From positions 186,001-250,000 of the forward strand of contig NZ_JQLX01000010.1 of the NCBI RefSeq assembly GCF_000744435.1: 64,000 nucleotides of DNA. Reading direction: 5' to 3'. Both the position numbers and the translations under genes were made by a program. Shown here piece after piece: positions 25,659-33,298 of this stretch. The notes beneath the pieces are model-generated. The model ran no database searches. It had not been told where the DNA came from and worked only from the letters and a program-made list of their open reading frames with translations. How positions within the stretch are numbered: position 1 is the first letter of the stretch; every line of letters starts with the position of its first letter. The stretch is from Hippea jasoniae (GTDB taxonomy: Bacteria > Campylobacterota_A > Desulfurellia > Desulfurellales > Hippeaceae).

Positions 25659-26960
25659 TCACATCGGCAGTAGTATTTTAAATGTCGTGCCCTGACCTAT
25701 TTTGCTGTCTATGTATAACTCTCCACCCACTGTCTCAATAGAATGTTTTGCTATGGGCAGGCCAATGCCTTTTTTTACTTCTCCACCAGACTCAAACGGT
25801 TTGAATATATTTTTTAGAATCTCCTTTGGAATACCACCAGCAGTATCAATGATGTTTATTTCCACCATATTTTTGATTTCTGTAGATTTTTTTACCTCAA
25901 TGGTTAAGTTACCACCATTCTTCATTGCTTTAATGCAGTTGTCGATGATGTTTCTTAGAGCAACCTTGAGTTTTTTCTCATCACTCCTGATGGGCTGAAG
26001 CCTTTCTTCAAATTTTTTTACAACCTTTATGTTATAAGTTTTTATTTGATTGTCAAACTCATTTAATACTTTTTCTATAATCTTGGGCAAAGATATGAAT
26101 TTTAATTGCACCTCTCTATCGCTCATCTGCAGTATGTTGTTTAAAATCTGACTGATATTTTTGCTTTCTGTTTTTATGTATTCCACATACTTTTCAAGTT
26201 CTTTGTGGGGTGTTTGTTTTTTTAATTTTTTATCCAATATATTTGCCATTCCACCAATACTCATGATGGGATTTCTCAGTCTGTGCGCCAGCCCTTCTGT
26301 TATTTCTAACAGGGCGTTTTCCTTTTCTCTTTTTATTAATTGTTTTTGCATAGATTCTATTTTTTCTAACGATTCCTGCAATTTTATATTTTGTTGTTTG
26401 AGTTTTTCGTTTAATGAGTCGATTTCTTTAATATGTTTCTCTAATAGATCGCTTAATATTCCTGTAGGTAGAGCAATAACAAAGAAAGGTATGATTCTGT
26501 ATATAATTTCAGCAATATTGTATAAACCGATCCCATAGCTATAGTTAAAAAATATGTAAAAAATTCCACCTGCAAGTGCCGTTAAAAGTGCCCATCTTAC
26601 ACCAAGCACAAATGCTGATATTGTTGTAACAACAAAATATCCAGAGTAGAATGGACTTGAAAATCCACCTGTGTTGTATGTGAAGTAGGATATTACTATT
26701 TGATCAAAAACAAATGTTGAAAAACAAAATAACTCGCACCTCCTTGATTGGTTAGGTAAAAAGAATCTTATTATAAAAAGCAGCGTGTAGATGTATATGA
26801 TGAGGTTGTATATAAAGATTATTTGAATTTTATTGATGTGTGCGAAGTAGAGTTGAGGATACGTTACCCAGACAACGGCACCAGAAACCGAAAAAAGCCT
26901 TACAGCTAATATTAAAAAGTTTGTTTTAAGCGTTTCTGTGAAACGCTCGGTTTTTATCAA
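25659..26960 (-). CDS. Membrane-bound sensor histidine kinase
   Basis: 433-residue orphan kinase. The N-terminal part has about five to six hydrophobic segments (about 13-170), then a coiled coil (175-215), a HisKA domain with H-box LAHRLRNPIMSIGGMAN (His226), and a HATPase_c domain with N-box IIDNCIKAM, DTAGGIPKEILKNIFKPFESGG and GIGLPIAKHSIETVGG. It should autophosphorylate and pass phosphate to an unlinked response regulator, since none is encoded nearby. The start is TTG 26960, with GAGGTG a few bases upstream and no early in-frame ATG. The signal is unknown, as there is no periplasmic domain. Confidence 0.87.
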   Translation of the reverse strand: MIKTERFTETLKTNFLILAVRLFSVSGAVVWVTYPQLYFAHINKIQIIFIYNLIIYIYTLLFIIRFFLPNQSRRCELFCFSTFVFDQIVISYFTYNTGGFSSPFYSGYFVVTTISAFVLGVRWALLTALAGGIFYIFFNYSYGIGLYNIAEIIYRIIPFFVIALPTGILSDLLEKHIKEIDSLNEKLKQQNIKLQESLEKIESMQKQLIKREKENALLEITEGLAHRLRNPIMSIGGMANILDKKLKKQTPHKELEKYVEYIKTESKNISQILNNILQMSDREVQLKFISLPKIIEKVLNEFDNQIKTYNIKVVKKFEERLQPIRSDEKKLKVALRNIIDNCIKAMKNGGNLTIEVKKSTEIKNMVEINIIDTAGGIPKEILKNIFKPFESGGEVKKGIGLPIAKHSIETVGGELYIDSKIGQGTTFKILLPM

Positions 26961-27102
26961 GCAGCACCTCAGTTTTTACCTGCTTTGGCAATGATACAAG
27001 AAAAAAATTTCTGTGTAAATAGCCAAAAATCTTTTGTTTTGATTGAAAAAAAGCTGATAAGTGTAGTAATATCGTAAGGATTGATGTAGTTGGGGGGATG
27101 GC

Positions 27103-28551
27103 ATGATAAGAAAGACTATTTCAAAGGGAAGGGTAAACTGTTCAGTTTATATAGACAACCTTTCAAAGATTATAGTTCATCTTCTCATAGCTCTGAAAAC
27201 ATCGCATAAGCCTATCGATATCGAGATAGATAAACTCAAAGAGAAGGTTAAAAAGATAAAATTTCAGGAGGATATAAAACCGCTTGAGGCTTTAAGGGAT
27301 GAGATTGCCGAGTTTGTTATTAAATACGATGAGTTTATTCTTGAACAAAAAAGGCAGTTTAACAGGCTTTTGCTTAATGATGTCAGTATTCTTATTGCTC
27401 TTGCAAAATCAGCAGAGGCTGATAAGCGCTACAGGGATAAATTGGACGAGGTCAAGGAGATTTTAAAAAACAGGATTGATATTGAATCGCTTAAGCAGGC
27501 AAAGGAGATTCTTTTTAGGCTTGGCACAGCCACCAAGGATTCAAAAGATATCGTTTATCGAGATATTATTGAAATTTTATTTATGCTGCTTGATGTTGAA
27601 AGCGATGATAAAAAAGCAAAGGATTATTTAGAAAAGGTAAAGCAGCTAAACGCAAAACTCTCAAGCAGTCCATATAGGCTTGATGAGACAGAGATTAGAA
27701 AACAGCTAAAAGAGCTTGTGGAGGAGAAGGAAAAACTTGAAGAAGAATATATTGCATCGCTGCAGACCAAGCTTGATAAGGCACTGAAGGCTTTGATTTA
27801 CACAATAACTACTTTTAGCACATCATCAAACAATTATGTCAATACATTTCAGGGGCATATAGATGAGATAAACAACGCTATAAGCAGCAAAGATGTGGAT
27901 GTTGATGAGTTAAGCAGAAGACTTATTGGTATTGCAATAAAGATCAAAGATACAACCATAACCATGAAAAATGAAATCGAGGAATACTCAAAAAAGATGG
28001 ATGAGGCTAAAAAAACGATAGAGGAGCTTAAAGAGAAGCTTAAACAGGCTCAGGAGAATCTCATTGTCGATCCGCTTACCGGTATTTACAACAGAAGAGG
28101 ACTTTTACACTTCTTACCAATGGAGATCAGTAAATCCACAAGGTATAACCAGCCGCTTTCTGTCATTATGGCAGACCTTGACCATTTCAGCAAGATTAAC
28201 AACACCTACGGACATTTAGCAGGTGATATTGTTTTGAAGGGTTTTTGTAAGACTGTAAAATCGTTAATTAGAGCAGGGGATATACCCATTAGATACGGAG
28301 GCGAGGAGTTTTTGATTATTCTACCCAACACAACATTAGAAAAGGCTTACGATGTTGCAGAGAAGCTAAGGGAAGCAATCCAGAGGCTAAAATTCAAATA
28401 TAAAGATGAAACATTCAGTATAACCTCAAGCTTTGGTGTGGCTCAATTTAGAGAAAACGATAGCATTGAGTCTTTGATAAAAAGAGCCGATAAGGCGTTG
28501 TATAAGGCAAAAGAGAAAAGAAATATAACTGTCAGGGAGGATCAGGTATGA
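27103..28551 (+). CDS. Diguanylate cyclase with helical N-terminal region
   Basis: 482-residue cytosolic protein. Residues 1-315 are largely charged alpha-helix, with a coiled coil at about 195-225 and another at 285-315. The C-terminal GGDEF domain (about 320-480) begins VDPLTGIYNRRGLLHFL. The active loop is YGGEEFLII (GGEEF variant, competent in known enzymes), and RAGD five residues upstream matches the inhibitory I-site. A GGGGGG-rich ribosome site precedes ATG 27103; ATG 27098 hits an immediate stop. It is translationally coupled to the M24 peptidase by ATGA overlap. Confidence 0.9.
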   Translation: MIRKTISKGRVNCSVYIDNLSKIIVHLLIALKTSHKPIDIEIDKLKEKVKKIKFQEDIKPLEALRDEIAEFVIKYDEFILEQKRQFNRLLLNDVSILIALAKSAEADKRYRDKLDEVKEILKNRIDIESLKQAKEILFRLGTATKDSKDIVYRDIIEILFMLLDVESDDKKAKDYLEKVKQLNAKLSSSPYRLDETEIRKQLKELVEEKEKLEEEYIASLQTKLDKALKALIYTITTFSTSSNNYVNTFQGHIDEINNAISSKDVDVDELSRRLIGIAIKIKDTTITMKNEIEEYSKKMDEAKKTIEELKEKLKQAQENLIVDPLTGIYNRRGLLHFLPMEISKSTRYNQPLSVIMADLDHFSKINNTYGHLAGDIVLKGFCKTVKSLIRAGDIPIRYGGEEFLIILPNTTLEKAYDVAEKLREAIQRLKFKYKDETFSITSSFGVAQFRENDSIESLIKRADKALYKAKEKRNITVREDQV

Positions 28552-29594
28552 ATCAGGAGAGGCTTAATAAACTAATAGAGAAGATGGATGAATTTAACAT
28601 AGACGGGGTTGTGCTGTTTAATGAGGCAGATATTAGATACTTCAGTAATTTTAAAAGTGGTGGCGTACTCATTGTTTTAAAGGATCAAGTAAAATTGTTT
28701 ACAAATAGGCTTGTCTATGAAGAGGCAAGACAGCTGCTTGGCGATAGGGTTGAACTTGGAAGCGACCTTGATGATATAGCTAAGTTTTTAAAAAGTAACG
28801 GTGTATTAAGGGTTGGGTTTGATTTTTTAAGGTCAACATACGCACAGATTAAGGCGTTTGATGAGTTTGAGATTGTGGATTTTACAAATCAAACGCTAAT
28901 GTTGAGGATGATTAAAGACAGGGATGAGATTAACGCTATCAGAAAGGCTGCAGTTGTTGCGCGAAACGCATTTTTAAAGGTTTATCCTTATCTAAAGCCG
29001 GGTTTAACAGAAAAAGAGATAGCTGATGAGCTTGCCTGTCAATTGAAAAAGCATGGTGCAGAAAAAGAGGCGTTTGATACGATTGTTGCAACAGGACCTA
29101 ATGCAGCATATCCGCACCATCAGCCAACGGATAGAAAAATAGAAGAAGGGGATTTTGTTGTTATAGACTTTGGTGCAAAGGTCGATGGATACCATTCAGA
29201 TACAACATACACCTTTTTGATGGGCAAAAAGACTGATGAGAAGAGGGAGTTGTTTAACGCTGTATTTTATGCTCAGCTTTACTCAACTGAGATGATAGCA
29301 CCCTCAAGAACAAAGGCAAGTGAGGTTTACAAAAGGGCAAAAAGCGAGCTTGCTAAGTTTGGTCTGGATAAATATTTTATCCACTCACTGGGTCATGGGA
29401 TAGGGTTGGAGGTTCATGAGTTTCCTTTCTTGAATGAGAAAAATGATATGGTTATTCAGCCCAATATGGTTTTTACGATAGAGCCGGGGATTTATATTCC
29501 AGGAAAACTTGGCATTAGACTTGAACATATGGTGCTTGTTAAGGAAAACGACACAGAAGTAATAGCCTTCACACCGTTTATGGAGATAATGTAG
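28548..29594 (+). CDS. pepQ: M24 family aminopeptidase (Xaa-Pro peptidase)
   Basis: 348-residue creatinase/prolidase-type protein. The N-terminal domain (about 1-120) is of the creatinase type. The C-terminal pita-bread metallopeptidase has the expected dimetal ligands: DFGAKVDGYHSDTT (two Asp), SLGHGIGLEVHEFP (His), FTIEPGIYIPGKLGIRLEHM (two Glu). Function is cleavage of Xaa-Pro peptides during peptide turnover; aminopeptidase P versus dipeptidase (PepQ) cannot be told apart from sequence alone, so the symbol is tentative. The start overlaps the cyclase stop (ATGA), and a GGGAGG ribosome site is present. Confidence 0.88.
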   Translation: MNQERLNKLIEKMDEFNIDGVVLFNEADIRYFSNFKSGGVLIVLKDQVKLFTNRLVYEEARQLLGDRVELGSDLDDIAKFLKSNGVLRVGFDFLRSTYAQIKAFDEFEIVDFTNQTLMLRMIKDRDEINAIRKAAVVARNAFLKVYPYLKPGLTEKEIADELACQLKKHGAEKEAFDTIVATGPNAAYPHHQPTDRKIEEGDFVVIDFGAKVDGYHSDTTYTFLMGKKTDEKRELFNAVFYAQLYSTEMIAPSRTKASEVYKRAKSELAKFGLDKYFIHSLGHGIGLEVHEFPFLNEKNDMVIQPNMVFTIEPGIYIPGKLGIRLEHMVLVKENDTEVIAFTPFMEIM

Positions 29595-29603
29595 AAAAAT
29601 AGA

Positions 29604-29680
29604 TGGTCGGGGCGGAGGGACTTGAACCCACGACCCCCAGTACCCGAAACTGGTGCGCTACCAAGCTGCGCTACGCCCCG
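29604..29680 (-). tRNA. tRNA-Pro (CGG)
   Basis: 77-nt cloverleaf on the minus strand with acceptor CGGGGCG/CGCCCCG. The anticodon loop TTCGGGT has anticodon CGG (complement of 29644-29646) and G37 is present. The T-arm carries GGGTTCAAGTCCC and CCA is encoded (complement of 29604-29606). It sits between the convergent M24 and enoyl-CoA hydratase genes. Confidence 0.97.
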
Positions 29681-29722
29681 CACCAAGCAACATTATAATA
29701 AAACCACTCAAAGCTTCAAGTT

Positions 29723-30493
29723 TTATTTTAGTTTCCAGTTTGGTTGGCGTTTCTGCAGGAAAGCCTCAACTCCCTCTTTTGCATCCTCAAGTGCACAAAT
29801 TTGGGTGAATGCGTAATTTGCAAGCTCAATTGCCTTTTCATGTGGTAGATCTGCCATTTTGTAGAATGCGTTTCTTGTTATCTGAAGTGCAAGAGGGCTT
29901 TTTTGAGCAAGTTCTTCTGCCAATTTCATTGTTTCTTCTTCTAATTTATCATCATCCACGACCCTGTTTATTAAACCCCACTGGTAGGCTTCTTCTGCCA
30001 TAATTATTCTGCCTGTAAGCAGTAGCTCAAGTGTTCTTTTTCTACCTATAATCCTTGATACAGCAACAGCAGGTCCAATGCAGGATAAACCCACATTTAT
30101 GGCTGTTAAACCAAATTTTGTTCCTTTGGCTGCAACGGCAAGATCACATAGTGCAACAAGCCCAAAGCCATTTGCCACGGCAAACCCTTTTACCGATGCA
30201 ATAGTTGGTTTTTTCATGTTTGTCATTGTTAAGTTCATCTGCTCCATTAATTGGGTGGTTTTGAGTAATTCAAGCGGTGTTTTGTCTTTTAATTCGTTGA
30301 CATCTATACCAGCAGAAAACCCTTTACCTGCCGCATTAATCACAACCACCCGTATATCTTTGTCGTTATCAAGCTCAACAAGTGCATCGTTTAGCTGACG
30401 GGCAAGCGGCGTTGTAAAAACATTTAAATGCTCAGGATCGTTTAGTGTAATAAAGCCTATCTGACCGTTTTTTGATACCTCAATCTCCTTCAT
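29723..30493 (-). CDS. Enoyl-CoA hydratase/isomerase family protein
   Basis: 256-residue crotonase-fold protein. The oxyanion-hole segments are GKGFSAGIDVNELKDKTP (about 55-72) and KGFAVANGFGLVALCDLAVA (about 100-119), and GLINRVV follows at about 182. The position of the first catalytic Glu in enoyl-CoA hydratase 1 (after GxGLxLA) needs alignment, so the exact reaction (hydration, isomerisation or hydrolysis) is open. A GGAGGTG ribosome site precedes the start. It stands alone, divergent from panE, with no other beta-oxidation genes in the window. Confidence 0.87.
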   Translation of the reverse strand: MKEIEVSKNGQIGFITLNDPEHLNVFTTPLARQLNDALVELDNDKDIRVVVINAAGKGFSAGIDVNELKDKTPLELLKTTQLMEQMNLTMTNMKKPTIASVKGFAVANGFGLVALCDLAVAAKGTKFGLTAINVGLSCIGPAVAVSRIIGRKRTLELLLTGRIIMAEEAYQWGLINRVVDDDKLEEETMKLAEELAQKSPLALQITRNAFYKMADLPHEKAIELANYAFTQICALEDAKEGVEAFLQKRQPNWKLK

Positions 30494-30578
30494 TTTTACA
30501 CCTCCATGGGTTTTTAAAAATTATAGCTATTTTTTAGAAAATTTGGTAGTGTTTTGTTAAAAAAGTGGAGGTTGGAAG

Positions 30579-31505
30579 ATGAATATAGTTGTTTATGGTG
30601 CAGGGGCTTTAGGTTTATATTTTGCGGGTTTGCTATCTACCCAAAACAATGTATTTTGTATTTCACGCAAAAGGATAGCAGATGCAGTAAAACAAAAAGG
30701 AGTTGTGATTTTAAAGAATGGTGAAGAAAAAAGGTTTGAAATTGAGATTTCATCAAATCCTGAAGATGTGGATTTTGGCGTTGATATAGTTATTTTAGCT
30801 TCAAAAAGCTACGATAGCCAGAAAAATCTTCAGGATATTAAAAACAGATGGCCGTTTTGTAATCTTATAACACTTCAAAACGGTATCTATACAGAGGATT
30901 TAGCCAGAAAGCTTTTTAAAGAATCTCAGATTTTTCCTATGGTTAGCAATATCGGCTCTCGTTTTGTATCTGATAATGTTATTGAGGAGTTTCTTAATCA
31001 CGGTATCGTTTTGGGTAGTCTAAAAAGGGGGGTGACATTTAACCACATAGCAACGATGTTTGGATATGTAGGGATTGATGTACTTGTTTCAGATAATATC
31101 ATGCGTGATAAATGGAAGAAATTTATGTTTTACTGCGGAGGAGCAACGATTAATGCATTAACAGATGTGCTGGATTTGGAAAATAAAAACTCATTATGGA
31201 TAACAAAGCGGGTTCTTAATGAGATGTGTGAAGTTGGAAAAAAACTCGATCTTGATTTTGACATAGATCTTTTAGCCAGAGAGGCTTTTGAGTTTATGAT
31301 GTCATTTAAGCCAAGAAGCTGGAAGGCAAGTGTGGGTCAGGATTTAAGGAGAGGTAGAAAAACAGAAATAGATTATCTAAACGGTTATCTTGTAAAACTT
31401 GCAAAAGATGTAGGTGTTGATGTGCCTGTCAATGAAACGCTCTATAGGCTTGTCAAGACCTTAGAAACAACAGGGTTGTTTACAAAGATAAAAGATAATT
31501 TGTGA
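30579..31505 (+). CDS. panE: 2-dehydropantoate 2-reductase (ketopantoate reductase)
   Basis: 308-residue ApbA/PanE family enzyme, reducing ketopantoate to pantoate with NADPH for coenzyme A synthesis. The N-terminal Rossmann motif is VVYGAGALGLYFAGLL (about 4-19). The catalytic Lys lies in MRDKWKKFMFYCGGATINAL (about 170-189). The C-terminal signature is SWKASVGQDLRRGRKTEIDY, followed by NGYLVKLA. A GTGGAGG ribosome site precedes ATG 30579. Family paralogues act on other 2-oxoacids, so the substrate is probable rather than certain. Confidence 0.88.
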   Translation: MNIVVYGAGALGLYFAGLLSTQNNVFCISRKRIADAVKQKGVVILKNGEEKRFEIEISSNPEDVDFGVDIVILASKSYDSQKNLQDIKNRWPFCNLITLQNGIYTEDLARKLFKESQIFPMVSNIGSRFVSDNVIEEFLNHGIVLGSLKRGVTFNHIATMFGYVGIDVLVSDNIMRDKWKKFMFYCGGATINALTDVLDLENKNSLWITKRVLNEMCEVGKKLDLDFDIDLLAREAFEFMMSFKPRSWKASVGQDLRRGRKTEIDYLNGYLVKLAKDVGVDVPVNETLYRLVKTLETTGLFTKIKDNL

Positions 31506-31513
31506 TTTTCTAC

Positions 31514-31542
31514 TTGACAAAATTAGTAAAAGGTTTTATATT
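31514..31542 (+). promoter_or_regulatory. Promoter of the copper operon
   Basis: -35 TTGACA (31514-31519), a 17-bp spacer and -10 TATATT (31537-31542), near consensus. The expected transcription start is around 31549, so the C/G dyad at 31559-31580 lies at about +10 to +30. Confidence 0.8.
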
Positions 31543-31558
31543 ATAAGTGATTTCTAAT

Positions 31559-31580
31559 CCCCCCCCCATATGGGAGGGAT
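31559..31580 (+). promoter_or_regulatory. Candidate CsoR operator: C/G dyad around ATAT
   Basis: Nine C residues (31559-31567), ATAT (31568-31571), then GGGAGGG (31572-31578). CCCcCCC-ATAT-GGGaGGG pairs with a single mismatch on each side. CsoR-family operators are pseudo-palindromes with C runs facing G runs around an AT-rich centre, and a csoR gene lies in this operon. Position just downstream of the -10 fits repression. Binding is inferred. Confidence 0.62.
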
Positions 31581-31604
31581 AAATTTATTTTAAGGAGGTT
31601 TTGT

Positions 31605-31880
31605 GTGTTTCATGGAATGTATGGTTTAGGATTTAGGGGAATAGGAGGATGGTATATGGGTATTTTAATTTTAGTCGTTTTTGTTATTGCAATCCTTTTT
31701 TTAGTGAAGTTTGGGTTTAACAATTCGCCTCATAGGGATAGAGATTACAGTAGGGATGAATATAACCCGATGTCAATAGGAGATGAAGATCCTATTGTGA
31801 TTTTAAAAAAAAGGTATGCAAAGGGTGAAATAGACAAAGAAACTTTTGAAAAAATGAAAAAAGATTTAGAGAAATTATAG
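31605..31880 (+). CDS. Small SHOCT-domain membrane protein
   Basis: 91-residue protein. A Gly/Met-rich N-terminus precedes one transmembrane segment (about 16-38; YMGILILVVFVIAILFLVKF), then a charged linker, and a C-terminal SHOCT motif (DPIVILKKRYAKGEIDKETFEKMKKDL, split here as residues 61-88). SHOCT is a short domain of unknown function common in membrane proteins, including small proteins next to metal-resistance genes. The start is GTG 31605, 6 bp after AAGGAGG. As first gene of the copper operon it may aid metal sensing or transporter regulation; that is inference. Confidence 0.78.
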   Translation: MFHGMYGLGFRGIGGWYMGILILVVFVIAILFLVKFGFNNSPHRDRDYSRDEYNPMSIGDEDPIVILKKRYAKGEIDKETFEKMKKDLEKL

Positions 31881-31893
31881 AAAGGAGTTTGGG

Positions 31894-32547
31894 ATGAGAA
31901 GTTATTTTTTTGTGGTTAGTTTAGTTTTGATGCTGGGTGGTTCTTTTTCTTTTAATACTACTGTTTCTGCAACAAATATGATGGGTGGCTCCCAAATGAT
32001 GGGCGGTAAAGGAAACATGAAGGGTAATATGATGGGTGGCTCCCAAATGATGAATAAAATGAGAAATTTGAGTACTATTTCAATTAACGAATTAAAGAGT
32101 TTCTATAAAATCCCTGTTGCTGGTGTAAGGATTAATAAAAAGACAAATACGGTAAAATTTTTGGATTCAAAGATTACTATACCTATAATAGCTTCTCCTG
32201 ATGAGGATAATATGTATGCCTTCGGTGTTTATGGTTTGGTTAATCCTACTATTGTTGTTAAAGAAGGCTCTGTTATAACCATTAAACTTGTTAATAAGGA
32301 TGATGATATGCCTCATGCAATAATGATTACAAAAACCCAACCACCTTACAACAATATGCCCATGATGATGAACAGTGTTGCATTTGGAGGGGCTGTAATT
32401 ATGCCCATACCAAAGAAATCGAATTCGGGATATTATGTTGATAGCACAACATTTACGGCAACCACCCCTGGCGTGTATTACTATATTTGCCAGATTCCTG
32501 GTCATGCTGCAAAAGGTATGTATGGTAAATTTGTTGTCTTAAAATGA
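31894..32547 (+). CDS. Secreted Met-rich cupredoxin (type 1 copper protein)
   Basis: 217-residue exported protein. The signal peptide spans about residues 1-27, with probable cleavage after VSA. A Met/Gly-rich segment (28-55) contains two copies of MMGGSQMM, suited to loose Cu(I) binding. The cupredoxin domain (about 95-217) has the complete type 1 copper ligand set: His141 in DDMPHAIMI, then Cys199, His204 and Met209 in CQIPGHAAKGMYG. It resembles sulfocyanin or plastocyanin-like proteins. In a copper operon it may buffer periplasmic copper or carry electrons. Spacing to the previous gene is 13 bp. Confidence 0.85.
   Translation: MRSYFFVVSLVLMLGGSFSFNTTVSATNMMGGSQMMGGKGNMKGNMMGGSQMMNKMRNLSTISINELKSFYKIPVAGVRINKKTNTVKFLDSKITIPIIASPDEDNMYAFGVYGLVNPTIVVKEGSVITIKLVNKDDDMPHAIMITKTQPPYNNMPMMMNSVAFGGAVIMPIPKKSNSGYYVDSTTFTATTPGVYYYICQIPGHAAKGMYGKFVVLK
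31978..32052 (+). repeat. 24-bp direct repeat inside the cupredoxin gene
   Basis: An identical 24-bp sequence encoding MMGGSQMM occurs at 31978-32001 and 32029-32052, with a 51-bp period. Perfect DNA identity, including third codon positions, points to recent duplication of a Met-rich copper-binding unit. Confidence 0.85.
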
Positions 32548-32578
32548 TAAGTAGATTTTTAGAGAGGATGGTAAGTAA

Positions 32579-32872
32579 GTGAGTTCTATGGAAAAAGCGG
32601 ATATAAAACATAAAGAGGCTTATCAACTGTTAAAAACTGCTTTAGGGCATTTAAAGGCTGTTACTGCTATGATTGAGGAAAATAGGTATTGTATTGATAT
32701 TTCTACTCAACTAATGGCAGTGATTTCTATTCTAAAAAAGTCAAATGCAATGATACTGAGTAAGCATCTAAAAACCTGCATAAAGGATGCTGTGAGGTAT
32801 AAGGATGAATCCGAAATAGATGAAAAGATAGAAGAGATGGATAAAATTATTAAATATATCATTAAAATGTAG
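32579..32872 (+). CDS. csoR: CsoR-family copper-sensing repressor
   Basis: 97-residue all-helical DUF156 protein. The Cu(I) site residues are in place: Cys38, His63 and Cys67 (RYCIDIS and SKHLKTCI), the C-H-C pattern of CsoR. This distinguishes it from the Ni/Co-sensing RcnR branch, which uses an N-terminal His. Cu(I) binding releases the repressor from DNA. The start is GTG 32579 after AGAGAGG; ATG 32588 is an alternative. Its place between the cupredoxin and CopB genes, and the C/G dyad at 31559-31580, suggest that it controls this operon. Confidence 0.88.
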   Translation: MSSMEKADIKHKEAYQLLKTALGHLKAVTAMIEENRYCIDISTQLMAVISILKKSNAMILSKHLKTCIKDAVRYKDESEIDEKIEEMDKIIKYIIKM

Positions 32873-32881
32873 GAGGGAAAA

Positions 32882-33268
32882 ATGGATTACGGATATAAGA
32901 AAAAGGTGAATCTATCATTTGTAGATGCAATTCAAAAAACAAAAAAAGCATTGTCAGAGAATGGCTTTGGTATCTTATCAACTATTGATATGAAATATAC
33001 ACTTTATGAGAAATTGAAAGTTGATATTGAAAATTATGTAATACTTGAAGCATGTAATCCTCCTAATGCACACAGAGCAATGCAGGCAGAACAGGATATC
33101 GGTTTATTGTTGCCATGCAATGTAATAGTATATGAATTTAAAGGTGAAGTATATGTTGCGGCTGTTCGTCCCACTGTTCTTATGGGAGGAATAGAGAATA
33201 ATGCATTACATGATGTTGCATCAGATATCGAAAATAAACTTAAAAAAGCAATAGATGCTGTAAAATAG
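32882..33268 (+). CDS. DUF302 family protein
   Basis: 128-residue protein of the DUF302 family, biochemical function unknown. Hallmarks are the N-terminal helix VDAIQKTKKALSENGFGILS (about 14-33), MKYTLYEKL, the LEACNPPNAHRAMQAEQDIG block (about 56-75) and LPCNVIVYE. The NPP-x-A-H-R segment with nearby Cys60 and Cys80 might bind a ligand. It lies 9 bp after csoR and 30 bp before copB. DUF302 genes are often seen near metal or sulfur genes, so a copper-related role is plausible but unproven. Confidence 0.85.
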   Translation: MDYGYKKKVNLSFVDAIQKTKKALSENGFGILSTIDMKYTLYEKLKVDIENYVILEACNPPNAHRAMQAEQDIGLLLPCNVIVYEFKGEVYVAAVRPTVLMGGIENNALHDVASDIENKLKKAIDAVK

Positions 33269-33298
33269 TCAAATTGATAAAAAGGGGGAAAGTGTAGA

